DNA of 64,000 nt, from positions 1-64,000 of the forward strand of contig CALUEU010000005.1 in the NCBI GenBank assembly GCA_944319735.1, given 5' to 3'. A model generated the notes under the pieces. The model had not been told where the DNA came from, did not search any database, and saw only the letters and a list, made by a program, of their open reading frames with translations. Source of the stretch: an uncultured Methanomassiliicoccus sp. Its GTDB lineage: Archaea > Thermoplasmatota > Thermoplasmata > Methanomassiliicoccales > Methanomassiliicoccaceae. A program made the position numbers and the translations under genes. This document shows, one piece after another, positions 25,014-33,992 of this stretch (position 1 is the stretch's first letter; every line of letters begins with the position of its first letter).

Positions 25014-25032
25014 GGGGTCGGTGAAAGTACCT
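25014..25032 (-). promoter_or_regulatory. Repeated 19-bp promoter element before the RPA operon
   Basis: The reverse strand reads AGGTACTTTCACCGACCCC, identical over 19 bases to 12819-12837. It lies just upstream of the RPA TATA box and could also affect the divergent gene at 25120. Confidence 0.6.
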
Positions 25033-25119
25033 ACCCATACTTGCAGCAGATATAATGAAGCAAAAGTATTTTATAAGGTGCACCATGAGTTAGAAAGATG
25101 TCTGTAGGAGGATACACCA

Positions 25120-25656
25120 TTGGTCTTTGAAGACCTGATGAATTATCTTGGGTCTTTGGGAGGCGACCCAGTCACTTACTGTATTTTCCTATTCATTTAT
25201 GTTATTTTAGCGGCAGTAATTCTTCCGCTGCCTGTTGAAATTGCTTTATTTCTTTCGGCGGGAACGCCGTTTATCGTCAAGGCGCTGATCATCAGCTTAG
25301 GAAAGATGATCGGCGGAGTAATAGCTTTCCAGGTCGGAGGAGCCCTTGACGGCGTAATTAAAAAATATACCAAATGGAAATGGTTCAATTACATCTACAG
25401 AGCGTGTTACTGGCTGGTATCTAAATTCGGCTATGTCGGTCTTTATATTATCCTCAGTATTCCATTCATGTCTGACACAGTCCCGCTGTATCTATTCTCC
25501 ATATTCAAGGATGAAAGCAACATGACCACTAGGGGATTTGCCATAACCTGCTTCCTTGCTGCATTAACCAGGTCATTAATCGTCTATGTAGCCGCTACGT
25601 TCTTCGGAATTAAGCTCTATGAAGCACCGCAGGGAACTGAGCTCACGCTCATCTAA
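25120..25656 (+). CDS. VTT/DedA-like membrane protein
   Basis: The 178-residue protein has four to five hydrophobic segments: FLFIYVILAAVILPLPVEIA (a re-entrant-like Pro-Leu-Pro), LIISLGKMIGGVIAF with a Gly-rich turn, FGYVGLYIILSIPFMSD, and a final helix near 145-165. The layout recalls the DedA/VTT family of membrane proteins, some of which move lipids. A TTG at 25120 follows AGGAGG with good spacing; no ATG in frame fits. Substrate and role are unknown. A TATAA-like element lies near 25070. Confidence 0.55.
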   Translation: MVFEDLMNYLGSLGGDPVTYCIFLFIYVILAAVILPLPVEIALFLSAGTPFIVKALIISLGKMIGGVIAFQVGGALDGVIKKYTKWKWFNYIYRACYWLVSKFGYVGLYIILSIPFMSDTVPLYLFSIFKDESNMTTRGFAITCFLAALTRSLIVYVAATFFGIKLYEAPQGTELTLI

Positions 25657-25667
25657 GCGTGAACTCA
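25638..25667 (+). terminator. Hairpin at the end of the VTT-like gene
   Basis: TGAGCTCACGCT (25638-25649) and AGCGTGAACTCA (25656-25667) pair at 11 of 12 positions around a 6-base loop and include the stop codon. No long T-run follows before purP at 25691. Confidence 0.4.
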
Positions 25668-25690
25668 ATCAGAAGGCTTATTAGAAAGAT

Positions 25691-26779
25691 ATGAAATTTG
25701 ACGTTATGGTTCCTAAGAACAGAATTCAAGAAATTCTCAGCGGATATGATCCTGAAGAGATCACCATCGCTACCTTATGCTCACATACTGCTTTACAAAT
25801 TTTTCACGGTGCCAGAAAAGAAGGATTCAAGACTCTTGGTTTGGCTGTAAACCAGAATACAAAATTCTATGATGCTTTTCCTCTTGCGAAGCCTGATGAG
25901 ATTCTCAGATTCAACAACTATGATGAATTCGTCACGAAATCTAAAGAACTCACAGACAGAAATGTGATCATCATTCCCCATGGATCATTTGTGGAATACA
26001 TGGGAACAAAGCGCTTTGAAGAGATGGAAGTGCCCACCTTTGGCAGCAGACAGGTGTTGAAATGGGAAGAAAGCCGCGACAGCCAGAGAGAATGGTTAGA
26101 GGGTGCAGGAATTTCCATGCCCAGAAGAATTGCAGATGCCAGAGATATCGATGAGCCTGTACTTGTCAAGTATAACGGTGCCAAAGGCGGCCGCGGATTC
26201 TTCATCGCCAAAGATTATATGGAATTCAAGATGGGAATTGACTTAAGTGAAGAATCTTACACAATTCAGGAATATGTTCTTGGTACCAGGTACTACCTTC
26301 ATTACTTCTATTCACCGATCAGACAGTCTGGATACAGAGTCGGCGACGGATCCCTCGAGCTGATGTCGATGGATCGCAGAGATGAAAGCAACATCGATGA
26401 ACTGTATAAGCTGGGATCAACAGAAGAACTGAAGAAGCACGGTATGTTCCCTTCGCTGGTCGTTACGGGAAATATTCCGGTAGTTATCAGGGAAAGCCTC
26501 CTCGCCAAAGTGTTCGAAATGGGAGAAAACGTTATCAAGAGAAGTTATGAGCTCTTTGGCGGATTAATTGGACCTTTCTGTCTGGAATCCATCGTCACCG
26601 ACCATCTGGACTTCAAAGTCTTTGAAATTTCCTGCCGTATTGTAGCTGGAACAAATCCATTCACAAGCGGATCTTCCTATTCCGACATGATTGAGCCGGG
26701 CATGAGCACCGGACGCAGAATTGCAAGGGAGATCAAAGATGCTATCGCAGCTGGAAAGCTCAGCGAAGTGGTGTCTTGA
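25691..26779 (+). CDS. purP: FAICAR synthetase PurP (ATP-grasp, archaeal purine synthesis)
   Basis: The 362-residue protein matches archaeal 5-formaminoimidazole-4-carboxamide ribonucleotide synthetase, which formylates AICAR with formate and ATP. Signature stretches are [50 protein letters not shown] (nucleotide loop), [18 protein letters not shown] and [17 protein letters not shown]. It is a cytoplasmic enzyme of IMP synthesis. The nep1 frame starts within its stop codon (TTGA overlap), so the two are translationally coupled. Confidence 0.95.
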   Translation: MKFDVMVPKNRIQEILSGYDPEEITIATLCSHTALQIFHGARKEGFKTLGLAVNQNTKFYDAFPLAKPDEILRFNNYDEFVTKSKELTDRNVIIIPHGSFVEYMGTKRFEEMEVPTFGSRQVLKWEESRDSQREWLEGAGISMPRRIADARDIDEPVLVKYNGAKGGRGFFIAKDYMEFKMGIDLSEESYTIQEYVLGTRYYLHYFYSPIRQSGYRVGDGSLELMSMDRRDESNIDELYKLGSTEELKKHGMFPSLVVTGNIPVVIRESLLAKVFEMGENVIKRSYELFGGLIGPFCLESIVTDHLDFKVFEISCRIVAGTNPFTSGSSYSDMIEPGMSTGRRIAREIKDAIAAGKLSEVVS

Positions 26780-27339
26780 AACTGACAATTGTCTTTGCAG
26801 ATGCAGAAATAGAAAAGTCGCCGAAGGGAGGAGCAGTCTCCCTTCTGGACGCTTATTTCCATCCTGATGTCAAAGGCAGACGTGGAAGACCTGATATTGC
26901 ACACAACGCTCTGACGATATTGCACAGCTCACCGGCCTGGAACCATATAGATGTAGCAGTGTGTACACGACACGGCGAGGTAATAATTCCTGAAAAGAAT
27001 GAGTTTGTTCAGAACTATTTCGACTTCATATCTCAGGTCTCTTCCCTTTTGTCTGGTGAAAGAGCAGAAGGCTACAAGCTTATCAAAATTAATTTTCTAG
27101 ATTTTATTAAGTATCTGAATGCAGACAAAGTTGTAGCACTGTCCCCAGAAGGAGGCAAAACTCCTTTGAAGAATGAAATTCTGCAAGACGGTCACACAGT
27201 CTTGATAATCGGCGCTTTTTCTGACGGAGATTACTTCAGTCCTGTTTATGACATCTGTGATTCTGCGATTTCTATAAGTGATCAGATACTGACAGTACCA
27301 GAAGTCGTCATGTTTGTTTTACGTGAATTAGATTTTTGA
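26776..27339 (+). CDS. nep1: Ribosome biogenesis methyltransferase Nep1/Emg1
   Basis: The 187-residue protein starts with TTG at 26776, overlapping the purP TGA. It has the SPOUT-fold pattern of Nep1: LTIVFADAEIEKSP, the substrate motif RRGRPDIAH (near residue 36), HIDVAVCTRHGEVII, and the C-terminal SAM-binding knot region LIIGAFSDGDYFSP and SISDQILTVPEVVMFVLREL. Nep1 methylates a pseudouridine of 16S rRNA and helps small-subunit assembly. It is somewhat shorter than eukaryotic homologues but normal for archaea. Confidence 0.8.
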   Translation: MKLTIVFADAEIEKSPKGGAVSLLDAYFHPDVKGRRGRPDIAHNALTILHSSPAWNHIDVAVCTRHGEVIIPEKNEFVQNYFDFISQVSSLLSGERAEGYKLIKINFLDFIKYLNADKVVALSPEGGKTPLKNEILQDGHTVLIIGAFSDGDYFSPVYDICDSAISISDQILTVPEVVMFVLRELDF

Positions 27340-27347
27340 GTGGGAGC

Positions 27348-27911
27348 ATGGAATACAGTATTCTTCAGGTGTCTGATAGAAAAGAATTAAGAAACTGGCT
27401 ATTTGAAAACTGCAGATGTGAGAAGTTCTGCTGGATCTGCGTATCTATGAAGCCATCTGTGGATACAATCTATTATCTGGATGCTGTTGAAGAATGCCTG
27501 TGCTTTGGTTGGATTGACACCACAAGAAAAAAACTGCCTGACGGAAGATTAATTCAAAAACTGACACCAAGGGCTAAAAACAGCAAATGGTCCGAATTGA
27601 ATAAAGAAAGAGTAAGAAGGCTTGAAAAACTAGGCCTCATGACTGATGAAGGCAGAAACTGTCTTCCTGACATGTCTTTAGATTTTGTAATCGATAATCT
27701 CATTCTCGAAGCGTTACAGAGCGATGAAGAGATATACGCTAACTTTCTAGAATTTCCAGATTTGTATAAGAGAGTTAGAATTAACACCATTCAGATAAAA
27801 AAGAACCAGCCGCAGCTGTTTCAAAGCCGTTTAGAAAAATTCATTCAAAATACAAAGCTAAACAAGATGTACGGCAACTGGAATGATAACGGCAGGCTGT
27901 TAGATTATTGA
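27348..27911 (+). CDS. YdeI/OmpD-associated family protein
   Basis: The 187-residue protein shows the YdeI/OmdA pattern: CWICVSMKP, YLDAVEECLCFGWIDTTRKK, LIQKLTPRAKNSKWSELNKE and RVRRLEKLGLMT. The family is known from bacteria, with one member linked to antimicrobial peptide resistance, but the mechanism is unclear. ATG 27348 has GTGGGAG just before it; a TTG at 27336 overlapping nep1 is the alternative. Its presence next to nep1 may reflect acquisition from bacteria. Confidence 0.8.
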   Translation: MEYSILQVSDRKELRNWLFENCRCEKFCWICVSMKPSVDTIYYLDAVEECLCFGWIDTTRKKLPDGRLIQKLTPRAKNSKWSELNKERVRRLEKLGLMTDEGRNCLPDMSLDFVIDNLILEALQSDEEIYANFLEFPDLYKRVRINTIQIKKNQPQLFQSRLEKFIQNTKLNKMYGNWNDNGRLLDY

Positions 27912-28072
27912 ATTGGGTGATTTTCAGACTGATTCGGCAAATTATAAATTAGTTTTTCATCATCAATAAATGAAAAATAAAAATCATGAATTGTAAAACA
28001 TACTTTTTTAGAAATGTAATAAAACAGTATCTGGAAAATATTCCAGATTAGACTGACATTAAATGATATAAT

Positions 28073-28097
28073 ATGAAAAAAGAGGATTGCTCCTCTT
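28073..28097 (-). terminator. Terminator of pdxS
   Basis: On the reverse strand AAGAGGA-GCAA-TCCTCTT followed by TTTTCAT, a GNRA-type loop and short U-run, begins 4 bases after the pdxS stop. Confidence 0.7.
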
Positions 28098-28100
28098 AGT

Positions 28101-29009
28101 TTACCAGCCTCTTTCCTGAAGCCTTTCTTCTGGAGAAATTGTAGCGATCTCGATACCTTTCATGGCATCTCCGAGACCTTTTGAAACTTCAGCAATGATC
28201 TTAGGATCATCAAAGTGGGTTACAGCCTCGACAATGGCTTTTGCCCTCTTGGCTGGATCATCAGACTTAAAGATTCCAGAACCTACAAACACTCCGTCAG
28301 AGCCGAGCTGCATCATGAGGGCAGCATCTGCAGGAGTAGCTATTCCGCCGGCAGCAAAGTTGATGACCGGCATTCTCTGAAGCTTTGCTACTTCTTTAAC
28401 AAGTTCGTATGAAGCCTGGATCTCTCTTGCTACAGCGCGGAGTTCCATTTCATCTTTGTTCTGAAGTTCGCGGACTTTTCCCATAATCACTTTCTGGTGA
28501 CGAACGGCTTCAATGACATTTCCTGTTCCAGCTTCTCCTTTGGTTCTTATCATTGCAGCACCTTCATCGATACGGCGGAGAGCTTCTCCAAGATCACGGG
28601 CACCGCATACAAACGGAACGGTGAATTTTTTCTTCTCAACATGGTAAAACGGATCTGCTGGAGTAAGGACTTCAGACTCATCGATCATATCTACCCCGAG
28701 TGATTCCAAAACCTGTGCTTCTACGAAGTGTCCTATTCTGCACTTAGCCATTACTGGTATGGAAACTGCATCTATGATTTCCTCGATCATGCGAGGGTCT
28801 GACATCCTTGCAACTCCACCTTGAGCTCTGATGTCAGCAGGAACTCTTTCAAGGGCCATTACGGCAACAGCACCAGCTTCTTCTGCGATTGCGGCCTGGT
28901 CGGCGTTAGTCACATCCATGATAACTCCACCCTGCTGCATCTTTGCGAATCCTCTTTTTATGAGGTCGGTTCCATAACGAAGCTTGGCCATGTCCAATTC
29001 AAAAGGCAT
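28101..29009 (-). CDS. pdxS: Pyridoxal 5'-phosphate synthase subunit PdxS
   Basis: The 302-residue protein is a PdxS/Pdx1 (alpha/beta)8 barrel: [76 protein letters not shown] (Asp and Lys of the active site), the KGEAGTGNV phosphate loop, and [20 protein letters not shown]. With PdxT glutaminase it makes PLP from pentose and triose phosphates. pdxT is not in this window. The start follows GGTGA. Confidence 0.97.
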   Translation of the reverse strand: MPFELDMAKLRYGTDLIKRGFAKMQQGGVIMDVTNADQAAIAEEAGAVAVMALERVPADIRAQGGVARMSDPRMIEEIIDAVSIPVMAKCRIGHFVEAQVLESLGVDMIDESEVLTPADPFYHVEKKKFTVPFVCGARDLGEALRRIDEGAAMIRTKGEAGTGNVIEAVRHQKVIMGKVRELQNKDEMELRAVAREIQASYELVKEVAKLQRMPVINFAAGGIATPADAALMMQLGSDGVFVGSGIFKSDDPAKRAKAIVEAVTHFDDPKIIAEVSKGLGDAMKGIEIATISPEERLQERGW

Positions 29010-29177
29010 TTCAATTCACCTTACCCTCGTTATCCATGTCTGATATATCAATCTTTCAGGATTGTTTAGGCATTTCGACAGCAGTTCTTCAGTTTACGTA
29101 TTTTTGCGGTATATTCTGCACGAAATCGATACTATTCTTGGAAAGCGTTATGTACATCCCCATTTATTTTCTGCAAG

Positions 29178-30338
29178 ATGTCCGCAAGGCGCCTAAGCAG
29201 AGTACCCGAATCAGGAACTGTAAAAATCGCAAATGCTGTAAGTAAGCTCAAAAGCGAAGGTGTCGACATAATCTCATTCTCCACCGGAGAACCAGATTTC
29301 TCAACTCCTGACAACATTACTCAAGCATGTGTAGATTCATTAAACAAGCATTTTACTCACTACACTCCGTCTGTGGGTATACCAGAACTTAGAAAAGCCG
29401 TTGCGGAAAAGTGCCGAAATGAAAACAACATCCCATGCGATGCATCTAACGTTCTCATAACACCTTCTAAGCAGGCAATCTTCATGACTGCCTTGTCTCT
29501 GATAGACGAAGGGGATGAAGTCATTCTTCCAGATCCGTCATGGGTAACTTATGATGCTTGTATTCGTCTTGCTGGCGGAATTCCAAAGTATGTCAAAGTG
29601 CTGCCGGAAAACGAATACCGGATGACTCCTGAGGAAGTAGCGGAATTGGTTTCTCCAGCTACAAAAATGATCTTCCTCAACACTCCTGCTAATCCTACCG
29701 GTGCGGTTGCCACGGAAGAAGACATCAAAGGAATCGCAGACATTGCGATCGACAACGATCTCTATGTGATGAGCGACGAAGTGTATGAGAAAATTATCTT
29801 TGAAGGCAAGCACATATCCATAGCTTCTTTGCCCGGCATGTTTGAAAGAACAATCACCATCAACGGCATGTCAAAAGTATATGCAATGACTGGCTGGAGA
29901 ATAGGCTGGGCCGTTGCACCTCCAGATATATTCAAGATACTCAACATTCTGCAGACACACTCAGTAACATGCTGTACCTCTTTTGCTCAGCAGGCTGGAG
30001 TAGAAGCATTAAACGGACCGCAGGATTCTGTAAAAAATATGGTTGACGAGTTCAGGGTCCGCCGTGAAATCGTCATGGAAGAGATGGAAAAGATCCCGAC
30101 CCTGCATGCACCTAAACCAAAAGGCGCATTCTATGTGTTTCCTGAATATGATCATAAGATAAGCTCTGTGGATCTGACAGAATATCTTCTTATGAATGCC
30201 CATGTGGCTGTTACTCCCGGGTCAGCATTTGGTCCCAGCAGCGACGGGCATATCAGAATATCTTATGCCTGTTCCAGAGATGATATAAGAGAGGGATTAA
30301 GAAGAATTGGAGAAGCTCTGTCTAAATTAGACAGATGA
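29178..30338 (+). CDS. PLP-dependent aminotransferase class I (aspartate-type)
   Basis: The 386-residue protein has the class I/II features: DIISFSTGEPDFSTPDNI, FLNTPANPTGAVATEEDI (Asn for PLP), DLYVMSDEVYEKIIFEG (Asp and Tyr), the Schiff-base Lys in TINGMSKVYAMTGWRIGW, and the C-terminal Arg in HIRISYACSRDDIREGL. It resembles archaeal aspartate or broad-range aminotransferases; exact substrate is not predictable. ATG 29178 is used; no strong ribosome site is seen. It diverges from pdxS. Confidence 0.9.
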   Translation: MSARRLSRVPESGTVKIANAVSKLKSEGVDIISFSTGEPDFSTPDNITQACVDSLNKHFTHYTPSVGIPELRKAVAEKCRNENNIPCDASNVLITPSKQAIFMTALSLIDEGDEVILPDPSWVTYDACIRLAGGIPKYVKVLPENEYRMTPEEVAELVSPATKMIFLNTPANPTGAVATEEDIKGIADIAIDNDLYVMSDEVYEKIIFEGKHISIASLPGMFERTITINGMSKVYAMTGWRIGWAVAPPDIFKILNILQTHSVTCCTSFAQQAGVEALNGPQDSVKNMVDEFRVRREIVMEEMEKIPTLHAPKPKGAFYVFPEYDHKISSVDLTEYLLMNAHVAVTPGSAFGPSSDGHIRISYACSRDDIREGLRRIGEALSKLDR

Positions 30339-30342
30339 TCTC

Positions 30343-30999
30343 TCAGTTTTTTATTCCAAGAGTTTGAAGAAGCTCTTCTAATCCCTCATTTGTTTTTGCA
30401 CAGGTTTTAATAAGTTTTTTGCCGCCGGTTACAGTCGCATAATCCTTGTCAAGAAGGCTGATGTCGATGTCCATGTAAGGGGCGATGTCCATCTTGTTTA
30501 GTACTGTTATATCTGATGAAGAAAAGATCATCGGCTGTTTTCTGACCATATCATCTCCTTCAGTAACAGAAATAACAACCACTCTCTTGTCCGTTCCTAA
30601 AGGAAAATCTGCAGGACATACTAGATTTCCTACATTCTCAATAAACAAAAAGTCAATAGAATCTAAGTCAAGATCATCTAAGGCATGATCAACCATGTGG
30701 GCATCCAGATGGCATTCTTTTCCTGTATTGAGGTTCAATGCGGGAATTCCTGCAGCCGTAAAACGGTCATAATCATCTTGGCCTACCAAATCACCTGCGA
30801 TTACAGCCGGCTTGAAGCCTTTCTCTTTCATTAAAACTGCAAGTTTTGTAATCAGAAGAGTTTTACCTGAACCGATGGCACCCATAAAATCTACAGATGT
30901 TATGCCTTTAGAATGAAGGCGATTCAGATTGTCTTCGCCTATCTTTTTATTACAAGCTAAAATGTCAGCTTCTACAGAGATATCTGCAATTTTGTGCAC
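30343..30999 (-). CDS. hypB: Hydrogenase nickel-insertion GTPase HypB
   Basis: The 218-residue protein has the P-loop GAIGSGKT (about residues 40-47), VIAGDLVGQDD, the metal-site GKECHLDAHMVDHAL, ENVGNLVCPADF and TVLNKMDIAPYM (NKxD). It delivers nickel to NiFe hydrogenases using GTP. It lacks the His-rich N-terminal tract seen in many HypB proteins. The neighbouring upstream gene encodes a small protein with a Cys/His-rich tail that could supply that function. GTG 30999 is the start. Confidence 0.92.
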   Translation of the reverse strand: MHKIADISVEADILACNKKIGEDNLNRLHSKGITSVDFMGAIGSGKTLLITKLAVLMKEKGFKPAVIAGDLVGQDDYDRFTAAGIPALNLNTGKECHLDAHMVDHALDDLDLDSIDFLFIENVGNLVCPADFPLGTDKRVVVISVTEGDDMVRKQPMIFSSSDITVLNKMDIAPYMDIDISLLDKDYATVTGGKKLIKTCAKTNEGLEELLQTLGIKN

Positions 31000-31040
31000 A
31001 ATCTCTGAGAAGCTTTGTAGGTTCTTAACAGTAACGCCGT

Positions 31041-31313
31041 TTATTCATGCTTGTGCTCTTCATGCTCTTCAGAGCAGCACTCGCACTCACATTCTTCGTC
31101 ATCAAATTCAACAGGGCTGAGAAAATCAACCAAGAATGCATTCATTTCTTCAATGAGCTTCTTTGCATCGCTGACTCTCCCCTCATCTAAGAGGCCCATG
31201 ATTGTTTCTAGATCTTCCTGCATTGCTGACAGGTCTTCTTCAAGGTCGTCCAACAGGATGTAGAATAGATCAATCTTATTCATCATATTTGGAAGATAGG
31301 TGACATACGTCAT
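31041..31313 (-). CDS. Small acidic protein with Cys/His-rich tail next to hypB
   Basis: The predicted protein has 90 residues: an acidic helical body (FYILLDDLEEDLSAMQEDLE, LLDEGRVSDAKKLIEEMNAF) and a tail that carries CECECC followed by HEEHKHE. This tail has four Cys and several His/Glu residues, a likely metal-binding site. It lies 41 bases upstream of hypB on the same strand. ATG 31313 has a TATA-like element about 40 bases before it; internal Met codons at 31286 and 31283 are alternatives. I recognise no family; a nickel-handling role is inferred only from the tail and neighbour. Confidence 0.65.
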   Translation of the reverse strand: MTYVTYLPNMMNKIDLFYILLDDLEEDLSAMQEDLETIMGLLDEGRVSDAKKLIEEMNAFLVDFLSPVEFDDEECECECCSEEHEEHKHE

Positions 31314-31443
31314 TAAGATTCCGCAATTTTTAGGCGCTTACTCGTCTTTTTTTAAATAAAATTGATAAATCGTTTAGTTCAGATATGTTTAGTAATTATT
31401 ATTGAACACTCTTTATGGATAAGTCTCATTGAGATTAGAGAAA

Positions 31444-31527
31444 ATCAAACATCTATCGTAGATTCACGGCAGATGCACTCATCTTTCACTTATGAGTTAT
31501 TCACAATTCGTAAAACAGATGTTTGAT
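31444..31527. repeat. Inverted repeat upstream of the paaK-like gene
   Basis: ATCAAACATCT (31444-31454) and AGATGTTTGAT (31517-31527) are perfect 11-bp arms separated by 62 bases, about 100 bases before the ligase start. The 310 bases between hypB's neighbour and the ligase hold no gene I can support. Confidence 0.45.
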
Positions 31528-31623
31528 GTTAAGTTTTAAGGGCAAGCTTCAAGTTGCTTCATGCTATCAGGTATCACGCCGAGATGCGTTATAGACACTT
31601 CGGGCTTAGAGGAGAAATTTCAA

Positions 31624-32928
31624 ATGGCCTATTGGAACAAAGATGTTGAAACTATGCCAGCTGAAGAGTTGGAGGCTCTTCAGTACCAGCTTTTGAAAAA
31701 GTTAGTCATCAGGCTTTATGATTCTTCAGAGTTCTATCATGGACGAATGAAGGAAGCAGGAGTTCTGCCTCAGGACATTACCTGTCTGGAGGATATCCGC
31801 AAGCTGCCTTTCATGAAAAAGAAAGATCTGCGTGACGGCTATCCCGATAAGACCTTTGCTGTTCCAAAGAAAGAAGTCATCAGATACCACGCATCTTCTG
31901 GGACGACTGGAAAGCCAACAGTCGTGGGATACACAAAAAATGATATTGAAATGTGGACAACCTCATTAGCAAGAGCAATGCGATCAATGGGTCTGGGAGA
32001 AAATGATGTAGTTCAGGTGAGCAACACCTATGGACTTTTCACCGGCGGACTTGGATTTCACTATGCGGCAGAGATGATCGGTGCTGCCGCTGTACCGGCT
32101 TCTACAGGAAACACTGAAAGGCAGATTGAGCTGATACAGGATCTAGGTGTAACGGCAATGGCCTGCACCCCTTCCTACTTGCTTCACATTGGAGAAGTTG
32201 CTGAAAAGAAGGGGATTTCAATCAAAAATGATACAAATCTCAAAATAGGGCTTTTAGGCGGTGAACCCTGGTCTGACAAAATGAGAGAAAGGATTCAGGA
32301 ATGGCTTGGAGTCAAAGGACAAAACTGCTATGGAACCTCCGAACTCTCTGGACCGATGTTTTCAGAATGTTCTGAGCAAGACGGAGTTCACATCTGGGGA
32401 GATTTAGCATACATCGAAATTCTCGACACTGAAACAGGAGAACCGGTAGCTCCTGGTGAAAAAGGAGAGATGGTCATCACCATGCTTCAGAAAGAAGCCT
32501 TGCCTATAATTAGATACAAAATCGGAGACATCACTTCTCTCTACGAAGAGCAGTGTCCGTGTGGAAGAACGCACCCCAGAATACACAGGATTTCTGGAAG
32601 AGTTGATGATATGCTGGTCATCAGGGGAATTAATGTATTTCCCTCACAGGTGCAGCATACCCTCATGGGCATACCGGAGGTCGGAGAGCATTTCCAGATT
32701 GTTGTTGATAGGAAAGGCGTTTTAGACACTATGCTTGTAAGAGTGGAACTTAACGAACAGTCCTTTACAGATAACATCGTGAAACTCATGGAAATCAGAG
32801 AAAACATATCTTACCGCCTCAAGAATGCCTTGAACATTGGTTCAGCAGTGGAGCTTGTGGCACCGGGAACTCTGCCCCGATATGAAGGAAAAACTAAATT
32901 TGTAGTTGATAAAAGAGGTGAATTCTGA
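31624..32928 (+). CDS. paaK: Phenylacetate-CoA ligase-family protein
   Basis: The 434-residue protein has PaaK hallmarks: FMKKKDLRDGYP, the P-loop YHASSGTTGKPTVVGYT, TYGLFTGGLGFHY, GLLGGEPWSD, CYGTSELSGPMFSEC, YKIGDITSLYEE with CPCGRTHPRI, and the C-terminal GRVDDMLVIRGINVFPSQV. It activates an aryl acid to its CoA thioester, possibly for recycling aryl acids to aromatic amino acids. ATG 31624 follows GAGGAG; the upstream frame to 31561 is not supported. It is coupled to the ACT-domain gene that begins at its stop. Confidence 0.93.
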   Translation: MAYWNKDVETMPAEELEALQYQLLKKLVIRLYDSSEFYHGRMKEAGVLPQDITCLEDIRKLPFMKKKDLRDGYPDKTFAVPKKEVIRYHASSGTTGKPTVVGYTKNDIEMWTTSLARAMRSMGLGENDVVQVSNTYGLFTGGLGFHYAAEMIGAAAVPASTGNTERQIELIQDLGVTAMACTPSYLLHIGEVAEKKGISIKNDTNLKIGLLGGEPWSDKMRERIQEWLGVKGQNCYGTSELSGPMFSECSEQDGVHIWGDLAYIEILDTETGEPVAPGEKGEMVITMLQKEALPIIRYKIGDITSLYEEQCPCGRTHPRIHRISGRVDDMLVIRGINVFPSQVQHTLMGIPEVGEHFQIVVDRKGVLDTMLVRVELNEQSFTDNIVKLMEIRENISYRLKNALNIGSAVELVAPGTLPRYEGKTKFVVDKRGEF

Positions 32929-33359
32929 TGTATGAAAAATATTACCTGAAGCAGCTTTCTATATTCTCTGAGAACCAGCCAGGTAAGTTGGCCAGAGCTG
33001 CAAAAGCTATGAAGGATGTGGGTGTCAACATATATGCATTTACTATCGCGGAAGGAGCTGGATACGGTGTCATTCGCATGCTCGTCAATGATCATGAAGC
33101 CGCTAAAGATGCTCTTCAGAAAGCAGGCTTCATGGTAACATACACAGACGTTCTGGCTCTCAAAATGGAAGATAAACCTGGCGGCCTTTATGATGTTATA
33201 AAATCATTCTGCAAATCAAACATCAATATCGAGTATTCATATGCGTTCGAAGGCAGAAATGGGGATGTCTTGATAATAAGAGTGGAAGATCCAGAGCTTG
33301 CTGCAAAGAAGCTTCTGGATTCCGGAATGGAACTTTACGACATCACTTATTTTGAGTGA
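32928..33359 (+). CDS. Tandem ACT-domain protein
   Basis: The 143-residue protein consists of two ACT-like domains: LKQLSIFSENQPGKLARAAK to VIRMLVNDHEAAKDAL, and YTDVLALKMEDKPGGLYDVI to VLIIRVEDPELAAKKL. The ATG at 32928 overlaps the A of the ligase stop. This ACT protein plus paaK-like ligase pairing is common in methanogens and suggests that an amino acid, perhaps aromatic, regulates the ligase. Confidence 0.92.
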   Translation: MYEKYYLKQLSIFSENQPGKLARAAKAMKDVGVNIYAFTIAEGAGYGVIRMLVNDHEAAKDALQKAGFMVTYTDVLALKMEDKPGGLYDVIKSFCKSNINIEYSYAFEGRNGDVLIIRVEDPELAAKKLLDSGMELYDITYFE

Positions 33360-33983
33360 TTATTCTTTGTAGTACAACATCGCATTGCAGATTGTTGCGG
33401 CGATGTTGCTGCCACCCTTTCTTCCTTTTGGAATAATATATGGAGTATTGGTCTCCATTATCAGTTCTTTCGCTTCTACAACATTCACGAAACCTACTGG
33501 AGCTCCGATGATCAGTGTGGGTCTTAGGCCGATTTTAATAAGTTCGTAAAGCCTCACCAGTGCAGTAGGAGCATTCCCGATTGCAAAGATCACTTCTCCT
33601 CGGATTTCAGCTCCCTTTTCCATGCAAACAGTAGCTCTTGTACAGCCTCGGTTTACAGCTTCTTCTGCTACATCAGCATCTTTCATGAAACAGTAGACTT
33701 TGCCGCCATACTCTTGCATCTTCTTCTTGTTGATACCTGCAGCCGCCATTTCAGTATCAGTTACGATGGATGCACCGTTGCGTAATGCTTTGATACCGAT
33801 TTCGGCAGCTCTCTCGGAGAAACACAAGTTATCGGCATAATCAAAATCCGCAGAGGTGTGAATACATCTTTTGATGATGGAGAACTGAGGTTCAGGCCAG
33901 GTTCGACCATTGAGTTCACTTGTAATAATCTCCATACTTCTTTTCTCAATATCTTCTGGCTTTACAATTTGAAGTCTGCCCAT
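33360..33983 (-). CDS. cbiC: Cobalt-precorrin-8 methylmutase
   Basis: The 207-residue protein has KRCIHTSADFDYADNLCFSE with the His thought to act in the methyl shift, GASIVTDTEMAAAGI, and GAPVGFVNVVEAKELIM near the end. CbiC/CobH moves a methyl group from C11 to C12 to give cobyrinate. The ATG follows GAGGTGA. It is the last gene of the reverse-strand cbiL-F-H-C set. Confidence 0.95.
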   Translation of the reverse strand: MGRLQIVKPEDIEKRSMEIITSELNGRTWPEPQFSIIKRCIHTSADFDYADNLCFSERAAEIGIKALRNGASIVTDTEMAAAGINKKKMQEYGGKVYCFMKDADVAEEAVNRGCTRATVCMEKGAEIRGEVIFAIGNAPTALVRLYELIKIGLRPTLIIGAPVGFVNVVEAKELIMETNTPYIIPKGRKGGSNIAATICNAMLYYKE

Positions 33984-33992
33984 AAATTCACC

